The notes under the pieces were generated by a model. That model was given only the letters and a program-made list of their open reading frames with translations. It was not told the origin of the DNA and ran no database searches. Made by a program: the position numbers and the translations under genes. A stretch of 33,081 nt of DNA from positions 1-33,081 of the forward strand of contig JANQQM010000200.1 in NCBI GenBank assembly GCA_028289365.1. Direction: 5' to 3'. This document shows, in pieces, positions 14,068 to 24,865 of the stretch. Each line of letters begins with the position of its first letter. Within the stretch, counting starts at the first letter, position 1. Source of the DNA: Salaquimonas sp. Lineage in GTDB: Bacteria; Pseudomonadota; Alphaproteobacteria; Rhizobiales; Rhizobiaceae.

Positions 14068-14243
14068 AATAATCGTGGTCCCGTTGGAAGGCAAAACCTC
14101 AATCAGGGTTCCAAAAACCAGGCAATTTGCTGATTAAATTTTATGCAACTAGACTAAATTCTGTGCCAGCAACGATTTTTCAACAGTTGCGCTGCCTCGT
14201 TCACTTGCAATTGCCCGATAATTAAGCTTTTAGCGCATCAAAT

Positions 14244-14273
14244 AACCTGACCCCTTTCTGCCGGTCAGGTTTT
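14244..14273 (+). terminator. Terminator-like hairpin in the amtB leader
   Basis: AACCTGACC (14244-14252) and GGTCAGGTT (14263-14271) form a perfect 9-bp stem with a ten-base loop, followed on the plus strand by T residues through 14273. It ends 27 bases before the amtB start. No plus-strand gene ends nearby (the last ends at 12098), so it is either an attenuator in the amtB leader or a block to long read-through. Confidence 0.55.
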
Positions 14274-14300
14274 GGTGGGTGCAGTTTTGGGAGACTTCAA

Positions 14301-15509
14301 ATGAGCGCTGCAGATACGAGTTGGATACTGACCGCTACTGCGTTGGTACTGTTGATGACATTGCCGGGCCTTGGGTTATTCTACGCCGGGCTGGTTCAGG
14401 CAAAGAACGTATTGTCGGTTCTGATGCACTGCATTGCCATCGCCTGCCTTGTCTCGATTTTGTGGTTCGTGATCGGATATTCACTGGCCTTTGCGCCCGG
14501 CAATGCCTGGATCGGTGGGCTTTCCAATACCTTCCTGGCATCCGTCAACAGGGACTCACTTTCAGGGACAATTCCTGAAACCCTGTTTGTGATGTTCCAG
14601 ATGACATTCGCCATTATCACCCCCGCACTAATGGTCGGCTCCTTTGTCGAGCGGATCAAATTCGGTTCTGTTCTGATGATCGCAGGCCTGTGGCTGTTGA
14701 TCGTTTATGCCCCGGTTGTGCATTGGGTCTGGGGCGGCGGCTGGCTCGCCGAAATGGGCGTCATCGACTTTGCCGGCGGTATCGTGGTCCACATTACGGC
14801 AGGTGTTTCTGCCTGTGTGATTGCTGTCGTGCTCGGTCCGCGGGCCGGATTTCCGAAGAACGTCAACCCGCCTCACGCACCCTGGATGGTGATGGTCGGT
14901 GCCTGTCTCCTCTGGGTAGGCTGGTTCGGATTTAATGCAGGCTCCGCGCTTGCGGCCGACCAGAGTGCCGGCATGGCGATGCTGGTGACCCATCTGTCCG
15001 CGGCAACTGCCTCTCTCGTCTGGCTGGTCATCGAAAAGTTGAAATTCGGCAAGCCCAGCCTGGTTGGTCTCGTCACCGGCACGATCGCCGGACTGGCGAC
15101 CATCACGCCCGCATCAGGCTCTGTCGGCCCGATTGGCGGCATCCTTCTGGGCTTGTTCGGCGGAGTGATTTGCTACATCGCAGTTGACATTATCAAGCAT
15201 CGTTTCGCAGTCGATGATTCCCTCGACGTACTGGCAGTACACGGGGTCGGCGGCGCGACTGGCACGCTTCTGGTGGCATTCCTTGCCGCCCCTGCCCTCG
15301 GTGGTGCAGGCCTGGCGGAAGGAATGACAGCAATGTCACAGCTAGGCGTCCAGGCAACCGGAGCGGTCGCCGCACTGGTATGGTCAATCATTGCCACCCT
15401 TGTTATCGTCTATGTCACCAAGGCCACGATCGGGCTGCGCGCTTCCAGCGACGATGAAACCGAGGGTCTCGACTACGCCCATCATGGCGAATCCGGCTAC
15501 AGACTCTGA
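14301..15509 (+). CDS. amtB: Ammonium transporter AmtB
   Basis: A 402-residue trimeric membrane channel for ammonium. Eleven hydrophobic helices are visible. The twin pore histidines are His164 (GGIVVHITAG) and His314 (DVLAVHGVGG). Other family marks are TLPGLGLFYAGLVQAKN near the N-terminus, the Phe gate region MFQMTFAIITPAL, and WVGWFGFNAGSAL. It lacks an obvious signal peptide, unlike E. coli AmtB. The ATG 14301 has GGGAGA nine bases upstream. It is followed by the PII gene after 15 bases. Membrane AmtB is normally blocked by de-uridylylated GlnK when nitrogen is plentiful. Confidence 0.96.
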   Translation: MSAADTSWILTATALVLLMTLPGLGLFYAGLVQAKNVLSVLMHCIAIACLVSILWFVIGYSLAFAPGNAWIGGLSNTFLASVNRDSLSGTIPETLFVMFQMTFAIITPALMVGSFVERIKFGSVLMIAGLWLLIVYAPVVHWVWGGGWLAEMGVIDFAGGIVVHITAGVSACVIAVVLGPRAGFPKNVNPPHAPWMVMVGACLLWVGWFGFNAGSALAADQSAGMAMLVTHLSAATASLVWLVIEKLKFGKPSLVGLVTGTIAGLATITPASGSVGPIGGILLGLFGGVICYIAVDIIKHRFAVDDSLDVLAVHGVGGATGTLLVAFLAAPALGGAGLAEGMTAMSQLGVQATGAVAALVWSIIATLVIVYVTKATIGLRASSDDETEGLDYAHHGESGYRL

Positions 15510-15521
15510 ATTGGAGATTGA

Positions 15522-15863
<342 letters not shown>

Positions 15864-15889
15864 TCGGTCACAAAAACATGCGAGTTGTG

Positions 15890-15922
15890 ATAGGCGTTGA
15901 ACTTTAGAGGTTCAGCGCCTAT
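15890..15922 (+). terminator. Hairpin after glnK
   Basis: Arms at 15890-15902 and 15910-15922 pair over 13 bases with one G-T wobble; the left arm is ATAGGCGTTGAAC and the loop has seven bases. It starts 26 bases after the glnK stop and ends 74 bases before prmA. A T-run is absent, so it may terminate weakly or stabilise the message end. Confidence 0.6.
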
Positions 15923-15996
15923 TGCATTGCAGCATTCAATTGCGACTGCAGTTACCCTGTCCGAACCGGTAGAATTGAAACACACCTGGAAACCTG

Positions 15997-16893
15997 ATGC
16001 AGCAAACGAGACTATTCTTCACTGCCGATGCTGACCAGGCCCGCCGCATCTCCGACGCTATCGAAACCTGCTTTGAGACCGAAGGTTATCCGGTTTCTGC
16101 ATTTGAAACCGACGAAGCAACCCAGACATGGAGCGTTTCGGTATATGTGCCTTCAACCGAAACCGAGTCGGTTTCGGACCAGATCAATGACATCATTCGT
16201 AGCGAAGGGATCACCTCTTCACTGGAGCAGCAAGTTCTTGAAGACAAGGATTGGGTCAGCGAAACGCTGAAGGATCTGAAACCGGTCCGCGCCGGTCGCT
16301 ACATCGTTCATGGCAACCACACGCCCGACGCTGCATATTCACATGAGCATTCAATTCTGATCGACGCCGGCCAGGCATTTGGCACGGGTCATCACGGCAC
16401 GACTGCCGGCTGTCTCGAAATGCTGGAGAGATGTCTCAAACGGCGCAGCTACAAGAACGCGCTTGATCTGGGTACAGGAAGTGGGGTTCTTGCAATCGCT
16501 TTGGCCAAATCCGCGCCGATGAACATTCTCGCGACCGACATCGATCCGGTGGCAATTCGTGTTGCAAAACAAAATGTTAGGCTAAATAGTGTAAGTGGAA
16601 GGGTTCAGCTCGTCACGGCTGCCGGGTTTTCAAATCGGGTATTTCGAGAAAATGGCCCGTTTGATCTGATCGTGGCTAATATTCTGGCTGGCCCGCTTCA
16701 CGATATGGCTACCCCGCTCTGCCAAAATCTGGACCGTAACGCGACGGTGATTCTCTCCGGCCTGCTGCCACATCAGCGATCAAAAATAATTGCTCGTTAT
16801 GGAGCCGAGGGGCTGCGCCACGTTCACATCCATACCCGCGACGGGTGGATTGTCCTGATAATGGAGAGGTCCTGGAATCCGAAAGCGGGGTAA
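15997..16893 (+). CDS. prmA: Ribosomal protein L11 methyltransferase
   Basis: A 298-residue SAM-dependent methyltransferase that trimethylates ribosomal protein L11. The N-terminal alpha/beta L11-recognition domain covers about residues 1-95. The Rossmann-like catalytic domain has GQAFGTGHHGTTAGCLEML, motif I LDLGTGSGVLAIA (157-169), the acidic TDIDP that contacts SAM ribose, and DLIVANILAGPL (NxxxxPL). The start ATG 15997 has TGGAAA seven bases upstream. Its stop codon lies within a strong inverted repeat that serves as terminator. In related genomes prmA is often near uvrD and ligA, which supports the reading that 596-15996 is an insertion in that neighbourhood. Confidence 0.95.
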   Translation: MQQTRLFFTADADQARRISDAIETCFETEGYPVSAFETDEATQTWSVSVYVPSTETESVSDQINDIIRSEGITSSLEQQVLEDKDWVSETLKDLKPVRAGRYIVHGNHTPDAAYSHEHSILIDAGQAFGTGHHGTTAGCLEMLERCLKRRSYKNALDLGTGSGVLAIALAKSAPMNILATDIDPVAIRVAKQNVRLNSVSGRVQLVTAAGFSNRVFRENGPFDLIVANILAGPLHDMATPLCQNLDRNATVILSGLLPHQRSKIIARYGAEGLRHVHIHTRDGWIVLIMERSWNPKAG

Positions 16894-16907
16894 TTTACCC
16901 CGCTTTC
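16881..16907. terminator. Bidirectional terminator overlapping prmA stop
   Basis: GAAAGCGGGGTAA (16881-16893) and TTACCCCGCTTTC (16895-16907) are exact reverse complements around one base. The prmA stop TAA is inside the left arm. It lies between the convergent prmA and the small minus-strand gene. In practice the loop would be a few bases larger than one. Confidence 0.75.
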
Positions 16908-16936
16908 CCTAAGTCTCGTCGACTTAATGAGTCGGA

Positions 16937-17125
16937 TCAGAATGGGTTGATTGCCCGTTCTTTCTGTAACAGTTTCTCGCGGGAAAATCCTGCCCGAGCC
17001 AGTGTCTCATCATCCATGGTAAGCAAAACATTATTTACATAACGCTGAGCCTCTGCCTGGCGTGCGACCACCATTCGTTCAAAACCTCTGCGGGTCACTC
17101 TTCCAAAGTCACCGAAAAAGGACAT
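16937..17125 (-). CDS. Small DUF1127-like protein
   Basis: A 62-residue protein with an N-terminal basic region (GDFGRVTRRGFERMVVARQAEAQRYV) and a C-terminal MDDETLARAGFSREKLLQ. The latter resembles the LDDxxLxxxGxSRxxL ending of DUF1127 small proteins of alphaproteobacteria. Such Arg-rich proteins are implicated in RNA and phosphate metabolism in Agrobacterium. Membership is by eye. I start at ATG 17125 and not 17131 because AAGGAG then lies six bases upstream instead of touching the start. A candidate promoter is at 17171-17199. Confidence 0.65.
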   Translation of the reverse strand: MSFFGDFGRVTRRGFERMVVARQAEAQRYVNNVLLTMDDETLARAGFSREKLLQKERAINPF

Positions 17126-17170
17126 TGTCATCTCCTTTGATGCTTAATTCGTCCGTTCTCTCCCGCTAAA

Positions 17171-17199
17171 AATCTATGTTGCACTGCACATATAAACAA
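17171..17199 (-). promoter_or_regulatory. Candidate promoter of the DUF1127-like gene
   Basis: On the minus strand TTGTTT (17199-17194) and TAGATT (17176-17171) are 17 bases apart, 45 bases before the start codon. Weak match, correct spacing. Confidence 0.33.
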
Positions 17200-17306
17200 G
17201 GTCTATATATGCATGCTAGCCTTGCGCCTGGCGCATGGATCGGTCACTTTTTGAGCAGGCTGACCATTCTGCACCCATAGCAACTTTCAGAGAAGATCCG
17301 CACGTC

Positions 17307-19127
17307 ATGTTCCAGAATTTTGAGGCAAGTACGAAGAGCGAAACAGTGGCAGAACGCATTGCTCTGTTGCGCAAGGAAATGTTGCGCGCAGAGATCGACG
17401 TCTTCCTGATCCCGCACTCCGATACCCACCAGAATGAATATCTACCGCCAAACGAGGAGCGCCTCGCCTGGATATCCAGCTTTGACGGATCTGCAGGATT
17501 CGCGGTCGTCTCTGCCGACAGGGCGGTTTTGTTTGTCGATGGCCGCTATACGATCCAGGCAAATTCCCAGACCGACACATCGATCTTCGATATCGAGGAC
17601 CTTGTCGCGACACCACCGTCAAAATGGATTGAGAAGAATTTGGGTGCAGATACCCGGGTCGGCTTCGATCCCTGGCTTTTCACCATCAGCCAGAAGAAAA
17701 CCTATGAAAATGCTGCCGAAAAGATTGATGCAAAGCTGGTCAGTACGGAAAATCTGATTGATCGCATCTGGCAGGATCGCCCGGCTGAACCGATCACACC
17801 CATCAGTATTCAGCCCATGGATTATGCCGGCGTTGAAGCATCTCAAAAACTGGCAGATTTGCGCCAGAAAATCGGCGAATCCGAAGCCGATATGATCTTG
17901 ATAAGCGACCTCGCATCGATCGCCTGGCTCTTCAACATTCGTGGATCCGACATCATCCACACGCCGATAACCATCGCATTTGCCCTGATACCAGTCGATG
18001 GCAAGGCGGTATTGTTTATCCACCCGGAAAAACTGGATGAGCCGACAACGGCTTATCTTGCCGATTTATGCGAAGTTCGTGCTCCCGATGACCTTCAGCC
18101 CGTACTAGCTGATAAGAGTAAGGGAAACAAAGTCTATTGCTCCAGTTCGAGCGTTCCAGCCCATCTCGGCGATGTCATTACCGAAGCAGGCGGTGAAATC
18201 GTTACCGGTTCTGATCTGGTTGCATTGCCCCGGGCAATCAAGAATGAGGTGGAGCTTGAGGGAGCAAAGAGCGCACATCTGCGCGATGGGGTTGCGGTTA
18301 CGCAATTCCTAGCCTGGCTTGATCGTCAAACCCCCGGCACGATTGACGAGATCTCCGCTGCGACTCAGCTGGAAAATTTGCGGTCCGAAACTGCACGCAG
18401 AATGAACAGCGAACTGATGGAGATCAGCTTTGACACGATTTCCGGATCCGGCCCCAATGGCGCCATCGTCCACTACCGCGTCACCAGGCAAACGAATGCC
18501 ATGCTGCTGGATAATTCGTTATATCTGGTCGATTCAGGCGGCCAATATCGTGACGGTACAACGGACATTACCCGCACGGTAGCAATTGGTACTCCGCCAA
18601 AGCAGGCAATCACCGATTTCACACTTGTGTTGAAGGGTCAAATTGCCATCTCTACCGCGCGTTTCCCCGCCGGCACAAGAGGTGTTGATCTGGATGTACT
18701 GGCCCGGAATGCCCTTTGGAAGCAGGGACTTGATTATGCCCATGGGACAGGACACGGCGTGGGATCTTTCCTGTCGGTTCATGAAGGGCCGCAGTCAATT
18801 TCAAGACGGTCAATGACCCCTTTGAAGCCGGGCATGATCATTTCGAACGAACCGGGCATGTACCGGGAAGGAAAATACGGGATTCGCATCGAGAACCTGA
18901 TCTATGTCGAACCCGCCCAAGAGCTCGCCGAGGGCAATGTACCGGTTCACAGCTTTGGAAACCTGACCTGGGTTCCGATTGATTTGCGCCTGGTTAATCC
19001 GGACCTGCTGGTAAACGAGGAACAGACATGGCTCAACGACTATCATGCCCAAGTCCGCGAAATGCTTACGCCGTGGCTTGATCCGGCAGATACTGAATGG
19101 CTCGAACAGGCCACCCGGCAGATTTAG
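17307..19127 (+). CDS. pepP: Xaa-Pro aminopeptidase (M24B, aminopeptidase P)
   Basis: A 606-residue dimetal peptidase that releases N-terminal residues followed by proline. Two creatinase-like N-terminal domains (about 1-300) precede the pita-bread catalytic domain. Metal ligands are visible: Asp in YLVDSGGQY (about 409) and in GTTDITRT (about 420), His in GTGHGVGSF (about 483), Glu in SNEPGMY (about 515) and in RIENLIYVE (about 529). I start at ATG 17307 (MFQNFEAS...ERIALLRKEM), which matches the family N-terminus. An upstream in-frame ATG at 17235 would add 24 residues with no ribosome binding site. The roughly 600-residue form is the eukaryote-like long type common in alphaproteobacteria. 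It converges with azlD. Confidence 0.93.
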   Translation: MFQNFEASTKSETVAERIALLRKEMLRAEIDVFLIPHSDTHQNEYLPPNEERLAWISSFDGSAGFAVVSADRAVLFVDGRYTIQANSQTDTSIFDIEDLVATPPSKWIEKNLGADTRVGFDPWLFTISQKKTYENAAEKIDAKLVSTENLIDRIWQDRPAEPITPISIQPMDYAGVEASQKLADLRQKIGESEADMILISDLASIAWLFNIRGSDIIHTPITIAFALIPVDGKAVLFIHPEKLDEPTTAYLADLCEVRAPDDLQPVLADKSKGNKVYCSSSSVPAHLGDVITEAGGEIVTGSDLVALPRAIKNEVELEGAKSAHLRDGVAVTQFLAWLDRQTPGTIDEISAATQLENLRSETARRMNSELMEISFDTISGSGPNGAIVHYRVTRQTNAMLLDNSLYLVDSGGQYRDGTTDITRTVAIGTPPKQAITDFTLVLKGQIAISTARFPAGTRGVDLDVLARNALWKQGLDYAHGTGHGVGSFLSVHEGPQSISRRSMTPLKPGMIISNEPGMYREGKYGIRIENLIYVEPAQELAEGNVPVHSFGNLTWVPIDLRLVNPDLLVNEEQTWLNDYHAQVREMLTPWLDPADTEWLEQATRQI

Positions 19128-19140
19128 CCAGGATCTAATT

Positions 19141-19455
19141 CTACAATCCAAGATTTCGGGCTGCCAGAAGCACCCCGATCCCGATTACCAGAACCGTGAA
19201 AGCACTAAATCGAAGTGCTGCAAACCCGGCAGCGATGATCGCCATGATTTCCGGCGGCCCCGCAGAAAGTGCCGGCGGCACCACAATTGCCGTAAGAACG
19301 GCGGCAGGCACTGCCTCAAGTGCCGCTTCCACGCGGGGATGAATATAGTTGAAGCGCGACAGGATCAGGTCACCGCCGATCCTGGTCAGGAAGGTCACAA
19401 AAGCTGCTGCAGTGAGCAGCCAAAGGACGTCTGCACGGGCTGCTAACTCAAACAT
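19141..19455 (-). CDS. azlD: AzlD-family membrane protein
   Basis: A 104-residue protein with about three to four hydrophobic segments, the small partner of AzlC in branched-chain amino acid export. Family features are LWLLTAAAFVTFLTRIGGDL (the RxxG segment after helix 1), ALEAVPAAVLTAIVVPPAL and the C-terminal VLVIGIGVLLAAR. The start ATG at 19455 overlaps the azlC stop by 8 bases, with AGGGTG just upstream. An ATG at 19470 would add five residues but lacks a ribosome binding site. Encoded directly after azlC, as is usual for the pair. Confidence 0.88.
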   Translation of the reverse strand: MFELAARADVLWLLTAAAFVTFLTRIGGDLILSRFNYIHPRVEAALEAVPAAVLTAIVVPPALSAGPPEIMAIIAAGFAALRFSAFTVLVIGIGVLLAARNLGL

Positions 19456-20188
19456 CTTCACCCTGCCCATGTGTAAGAACCGAATCAGAGCGATCTTTCA
19501 AAGGTAACAGCGCCGCCGCGAGGACACCGGTGATCGCACCAAGCGAGATATGCCAGGGCTCTCCCAAGATCACCAATGCGAGATAGGAGACCGTTCCGCT
19601 GACACAGACGACGAACAGGAAATTCGGGCGCCGGCGAAATCCGATCAGGATTGTCAGGAAATAAATCGGCAGGAGAAAATCAAACCCGAACGCCTCCGGA
19701 TTGGTGATCATCTGGCCGGTTACCGCACCCACCGCGGTTCCGGCGACCCACATCACATAGAGCGGCACCGTAAATCCCGCATACCAGGTCGGCGTAAATC
19801 GTTCCGCCCCTTTCGTATGTATTCGGGTTTCGCCATTGGCCCAATGAAAATCCGTCATGAAGAAGAAGGCCAGCAACTTTTTTGGCGGCGAAAATTTCTG
19901 CATATACCGGCCAAGGGAGGCCGAATACAGAATGTGCCGGAAATTGACCGCAAACACTGAAAGGATCACCGACCAGCCGGGCACCTGCAGCCCGTTGACC
20001 TCGATGAACACAAACTGGCTTGCACCGGCAAAGATCGTGGCGCTGGCAAATATTGTTTCGAAGATCGTGTATCCAGCCTGAACGGCTGTCGCGCCAAACA
20101 CCAATGAGAACGGGATCACTGCCCCCATCAATGGCAGAGTTTCGCGGATCCCTTCCCAGAAATCCGATGTTTTTGCTGTCTTGGTCAT
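19448..20188 (-). CDS. azlC: AzlC-family permease
   Basis: A 246-residue membrane protein of the AzlC family (LIV-E branched-chain amino acid exporter, large subunit). Motifs: IPFSLVFGATAVQAGYTIFE, ASATIFAGASQFVFIEVN, VFAVNFRHILYSASLGRYM and FFMTDFHWA. The ATG at 20188 directly follows the ligA stop, so translation is probably coupled to ligA; no separate ribosome binding site is obvious. With AzlD it would export valine, leucine and analogues such as 4-azaleucine, as shown for the Bacillus and Corynebacterium relatives. Confidence 0.9.
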   Translation of the reverse strand: MTKTAKTSDFWEGIRETLPLMGAVIPFSLVFGATAVQAGYTIFETIFASATIFAGASQFVFIEVNGLQVPGWSVILSVFAVNFRHILYSASLGRYMQKFSPPKKLLAFFFMTDFHWANGETRIHTKGAERFTPTWYAGFTVPLYVMWVAGTAVGAVTGQMITNPEAFGFDFLLPIYFLTILIGFRRRPNFLFVVCVSGTVSYLALVILGEPWHISLGAITGVLAAALLPLKDRSDSVLTHGQGEDV

Positions 20189-22410
<2,222 letters not shown>

Positions 22411-22429
22411 GGGTCAAGTCGCGAAACGT

Positions 22430-23050
22430 CTATTTTACGTTGAACAGCAAAGTCTGCAATCTGGAAATTCTGCTGACCCTGAGATTTTCGCGCCGGTCGA
22501 AGGCCAATTGCCGGTTCTTCAATTGCCTGCCGATTGCATCCAGACGCAGGGTTGAAAACGCGCCAAAATCGCGGCACCCCAAGGGAACGGAACCGGATAC
22601 CCTCAATATTTCCCGCTCGAGCTGCTTGGCGCCTTCCTTGGCAATTTTGCCATGGGTCTCCTCATGGCGCACGAGTTCACGGAAAAACTGGTCCCAAACC
22701 GCACGAAGTTCCTTTGAGGCGCCCTTTCGTTGCGTCCATTTGGGATAGATGTATTCAATATCGACAATGACATTCGCTGAAATAACCTTGCAGCGACCGT
22801 TTACGACCTGGATATCAACATCACCAACCTTGTAGCTGGTTGCCGTTGCCGCAATTGCATGGCGTAGATCAATATTCCTTTTACCGCCCACCAGCATTGC
22901 CTCGGCCAGCTCGCGGCCGGTCTTGCCCTTGATTGGGTAGTAGCTGGTTTTCTCCTTGATAATAATCTTGGCATGTACCGGACCGGTAATGATGGATCCG
23001 CAAAGCACACAAACAGATACAAAAACAACAAGTTGCAGCAAACTCTTCAC
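22430..23050 (-). CDS. DUF922 family secreted putative metalloprotease
   Basis: A 206-residue protein with a signal peptide (MKSLLQLVVFVSVCVLCGSI, cleavage near GPVHA at about residue 27) and the DUF922 domain. The HEETH motif at residues 129-133 (VRHEETHGKIAKEG) is a zincin-type HExxH sequence. Family features include YYPIKGKTGRELAEAM, RHAIAATATSY, and VIVDIEYIYPKW. I start at GTG 23050, giving a textbook signal peptide, with GGAG at 23062-23059 eight bases upstream. The longer frame to 23104 has no such support. Function of the family is not established; protease activity is presumed from the motif. It sits between recN and ligA, probably in the same transcript. Confidence 0.85.
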   Translation of the reverse strand: MKSLLQLVVFVSVCVLCGSIITGPVHAKIIIKEKTSYYPIKGKTGRELAEAMLVGGKRNIDLRHAIAATATSYKVGDVDIQVVNGRCKVISANVIVDIEYIYPKWTQRKGASKELRAVWDQFFRELVRHEETHGKIAKEGAKQLEREILRVSGSVPLGCRDFGAFSTLRLDAIGRQLKNRQLAFDRRENLRVSRISRLQTLLFNVK

Positions 23051-23143
23051 AGATAAAGCTCCATGTCCACGGACAACCGTAATTTGGGATTCCATATCCT
23101 TCAATTCACAATATTGCCATTTGATTGAATATATCGGATCCGC

Positions 23144-24835
23144 TCAAGCGGCATTGTGATTTATTAGTTGATCAGCCGCGGCACGCGCTTCTTCTGTAAT
23201 TTTTGCACCGGCGAGCATTCTGGCAATTTCCTCTCGCCGCTCGCCATCGGTTATAGCGTCGACAACGGTCACGACAATCCCCGCTTCATTCGAATTTTCG
23301 CCTGCCGGCAACTGGCGCTTAGAGATCCGAAAGTGATTTCCCGCACGTGCCGCTACCTGCGGGGCATGCGTTACCGACAATACCTGAACACCATCGGCCA
23401 ACCTGCCAAGCCGCTTGCCGATCGCATCGGCGACAGCACCGCCCGCACCAGAATCGATTTCATCAAAAACGAGCGTCGGTGCCGATGCCTTGTTGGTCAA
23501 GGCAACTTTCAGGGCAAGCAGGAATCGCGATAGCTCCCCACCTGAAGCAACTTTGAGAATTGGACCTGGATTGGTGCCCGGATTGGTACGAACCCAGAAC
23601 TCGACGTTGTCTATCCCTTCAGGTCCGGCATTTTCCCGGGCGCTTTCGACATTGACAATGAACTTCCCCTGCTCAAGCTTCAGTGCCGGTAGTTCACCGT
23701 CCACGACTTCGCACAACTTTGCTGCCGCCTCGTGACGATGTTGAGACAGGATCTCCGCCAGGCGATAATATTCATTTTCCAGTTCGGTCACCTGCGCTGC
23801 CAGTTCAGCCAACTCTTCTTCACCCGATTCCATGACCGCGAGATTATCTGCCATCTGAACTGCCAGATCAGGCAGACCCTCCACTGGTACGGAGAACTTT
23901 CTGGAAGCGGCCCGTAAGGCAAACAACCTTTCTTCGGCACGTTCCAGATCACCTGCATCATAGTCGATCTCCCTGGCCACGGCATCGAGCTCCTGCTGCG
24001 CTATGTGAAGGCTGTTTACCGCGCTATCCAGCGCTTCCACCGCACCATCAAACAGGCCGGGAATTTCACCGGCTTTTCTCTCAAGTTTCCGGACCAGGGT
24101 AGCCAATTGCGGAATAGGCGAACCACCACCTGACAATTCTTCGATAGCATCACTGAGATCAGTAGCCAGTTTTTCCGAATTCATCATCAGGGTACGTTTT
24201 TCGGCCAGTTGGGTCTCTTCATCTGGCTCAGGAGCAAGTGCCGAAAGCTCCTCCACACTGGCACGCAAATATTCAGCCTCGCGTGCTCCGGCAGCCAATT
24301 TCTCGGTAAGTTCCTGGTGTTCCCGAACACGCGCCCGCCAAGCATGCCATGCTGCTTTCAGCAGGTCCCGTTCGGTCTCAAGACCACCAAATGCATCAAC
24401 AAGCATCTTGTGCCCATTCGTATCAATCAGGGCCCGATCATCATGCTGGCCATGAATTTCAACCAACATATGCCCAAGGTCTCGCAGCAAGGATACCGAG
24501 ACCGGATTGTCATTGATAAAGGCTTTGGTTCGGCCATCAGCCCCCTGGACACGTCGCAAGATCAGGTTCGTCTCATCTGCAATCGCGTTGTCCACCAAAA
24601 GCTGTCTTATGGGATGATCGTCAGAAATTTCAAAGACTGCAACCACCACACCCTGTGGGCAGCCCTTTCGAACAAGCGCACCATCTCCACGCGAACCAAG
24701 CGCAAGCGATAACGCATCCAGCAAAATCGATTTTCCCGCACCGGTTTCACCGGTAAGCACAGTCAAGCCCGAGGAAAAATCGATATCCAGCTGGGATATG
24801 AGGACGATATCACGAATCGAAAGTCTGGACAGCAT
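23144..24835 (-). CDS. recN: DNA repair protein RecN
   Basis: A 563-residue SMC-like ATPase for double-strand break repair. Walker A is GETGAGKS (residues 29-36). Further marks are LVEIHGQHDDRALID, two central coiled-coil stretches (about 155-225 and 315-365), the ABC signature VASGGELSRFLLALK and Walker B TLVFDEIDSGAGG. H-loop-like LSVTHAPQVAARA follows. The length is typical. The ATG at 24835 is 30 bases after the bamD stop, but the ribosome binding site is weak. Confidence 0.97.
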   Translation of the reverse strand: MLSRLSIRDIVLISQLDIDFSSGLTVLTGETGAGKSILLDALSLALGSRGDGALVRKGCPQGVVVAVFEISDDHPIRQLLVDNAIADETNLILRRVQGADGRTKAFINDNPVSVSLLRDLGHMLVEIHGQHDDRALIDTNGHKMLVDAFGGLETERDLLKAAWHAWRARVREHQELTEKLAAGAREAEYLRASVEELSALAPEPDEETQLAEKRTLMMNSEKLATDLSDAIEELSGGGSPIPQLATLVRKLERKAGEIPGLFDGAVEALDSAVNSLHIAQQELDAVAREIDYDAGDLERAEERLFALRAASRKFSVPVEGLPDLAVQMADNLAVMESGEEELAELAAQVTELENEYYRLAEILSQHRHEAAAKLCEVVDGELPALKLEQGKFIVNVESARENAGPEGIDNVEFWVRTNPGTNPGPILKVASGGELSRFLLALKVALTNKASAPTLVFDEIDSGAGGAVADAIGKRLGRLADGVQVLSVTHAPQVAARAGNHFRISKRQLPAGENSNEAGIVVTVVDAITDGERREEIARMLAGAKITEEARAAADQLINHNAA

Positions 24836-24865
24836 GACAACCCAGACTATACCAAAATGGATTCT

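Larger units (their letters stand above)
14037..14300. other. Divergent gap between OCD and amtB (264 nt)
   Basis: It holds promoters for both directions. Seen: an inverted repeat at 14055-14067 next to the OCD ribosome binding site, a strong hairpin at 14244-14271 in the amtB leader, and a weak TTGCTG-17-TAGACT pair (plus strand) near 14128-14156. No convincing sigma-54 (GG-N10-GC) promoter or NtrC dyad was found. Confidence 0.45.

Noticed and set aside
14120-14235. Possible sigma-54 promoter upstream of amtB
   Set aside because: GG and GC elements with ten-base spacing could not be matched; the nearest candidate (TGCCTCG...TTGCA) has wrong bases and a one-base spacing error.
17235-17306. 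N-terminal extension of aminopeptidase P from ATG 17235
   Set aside because: The 24 extra residues do not match the family and there is no ribosome binding site; ATG 17307 matches the usual N-terminus.
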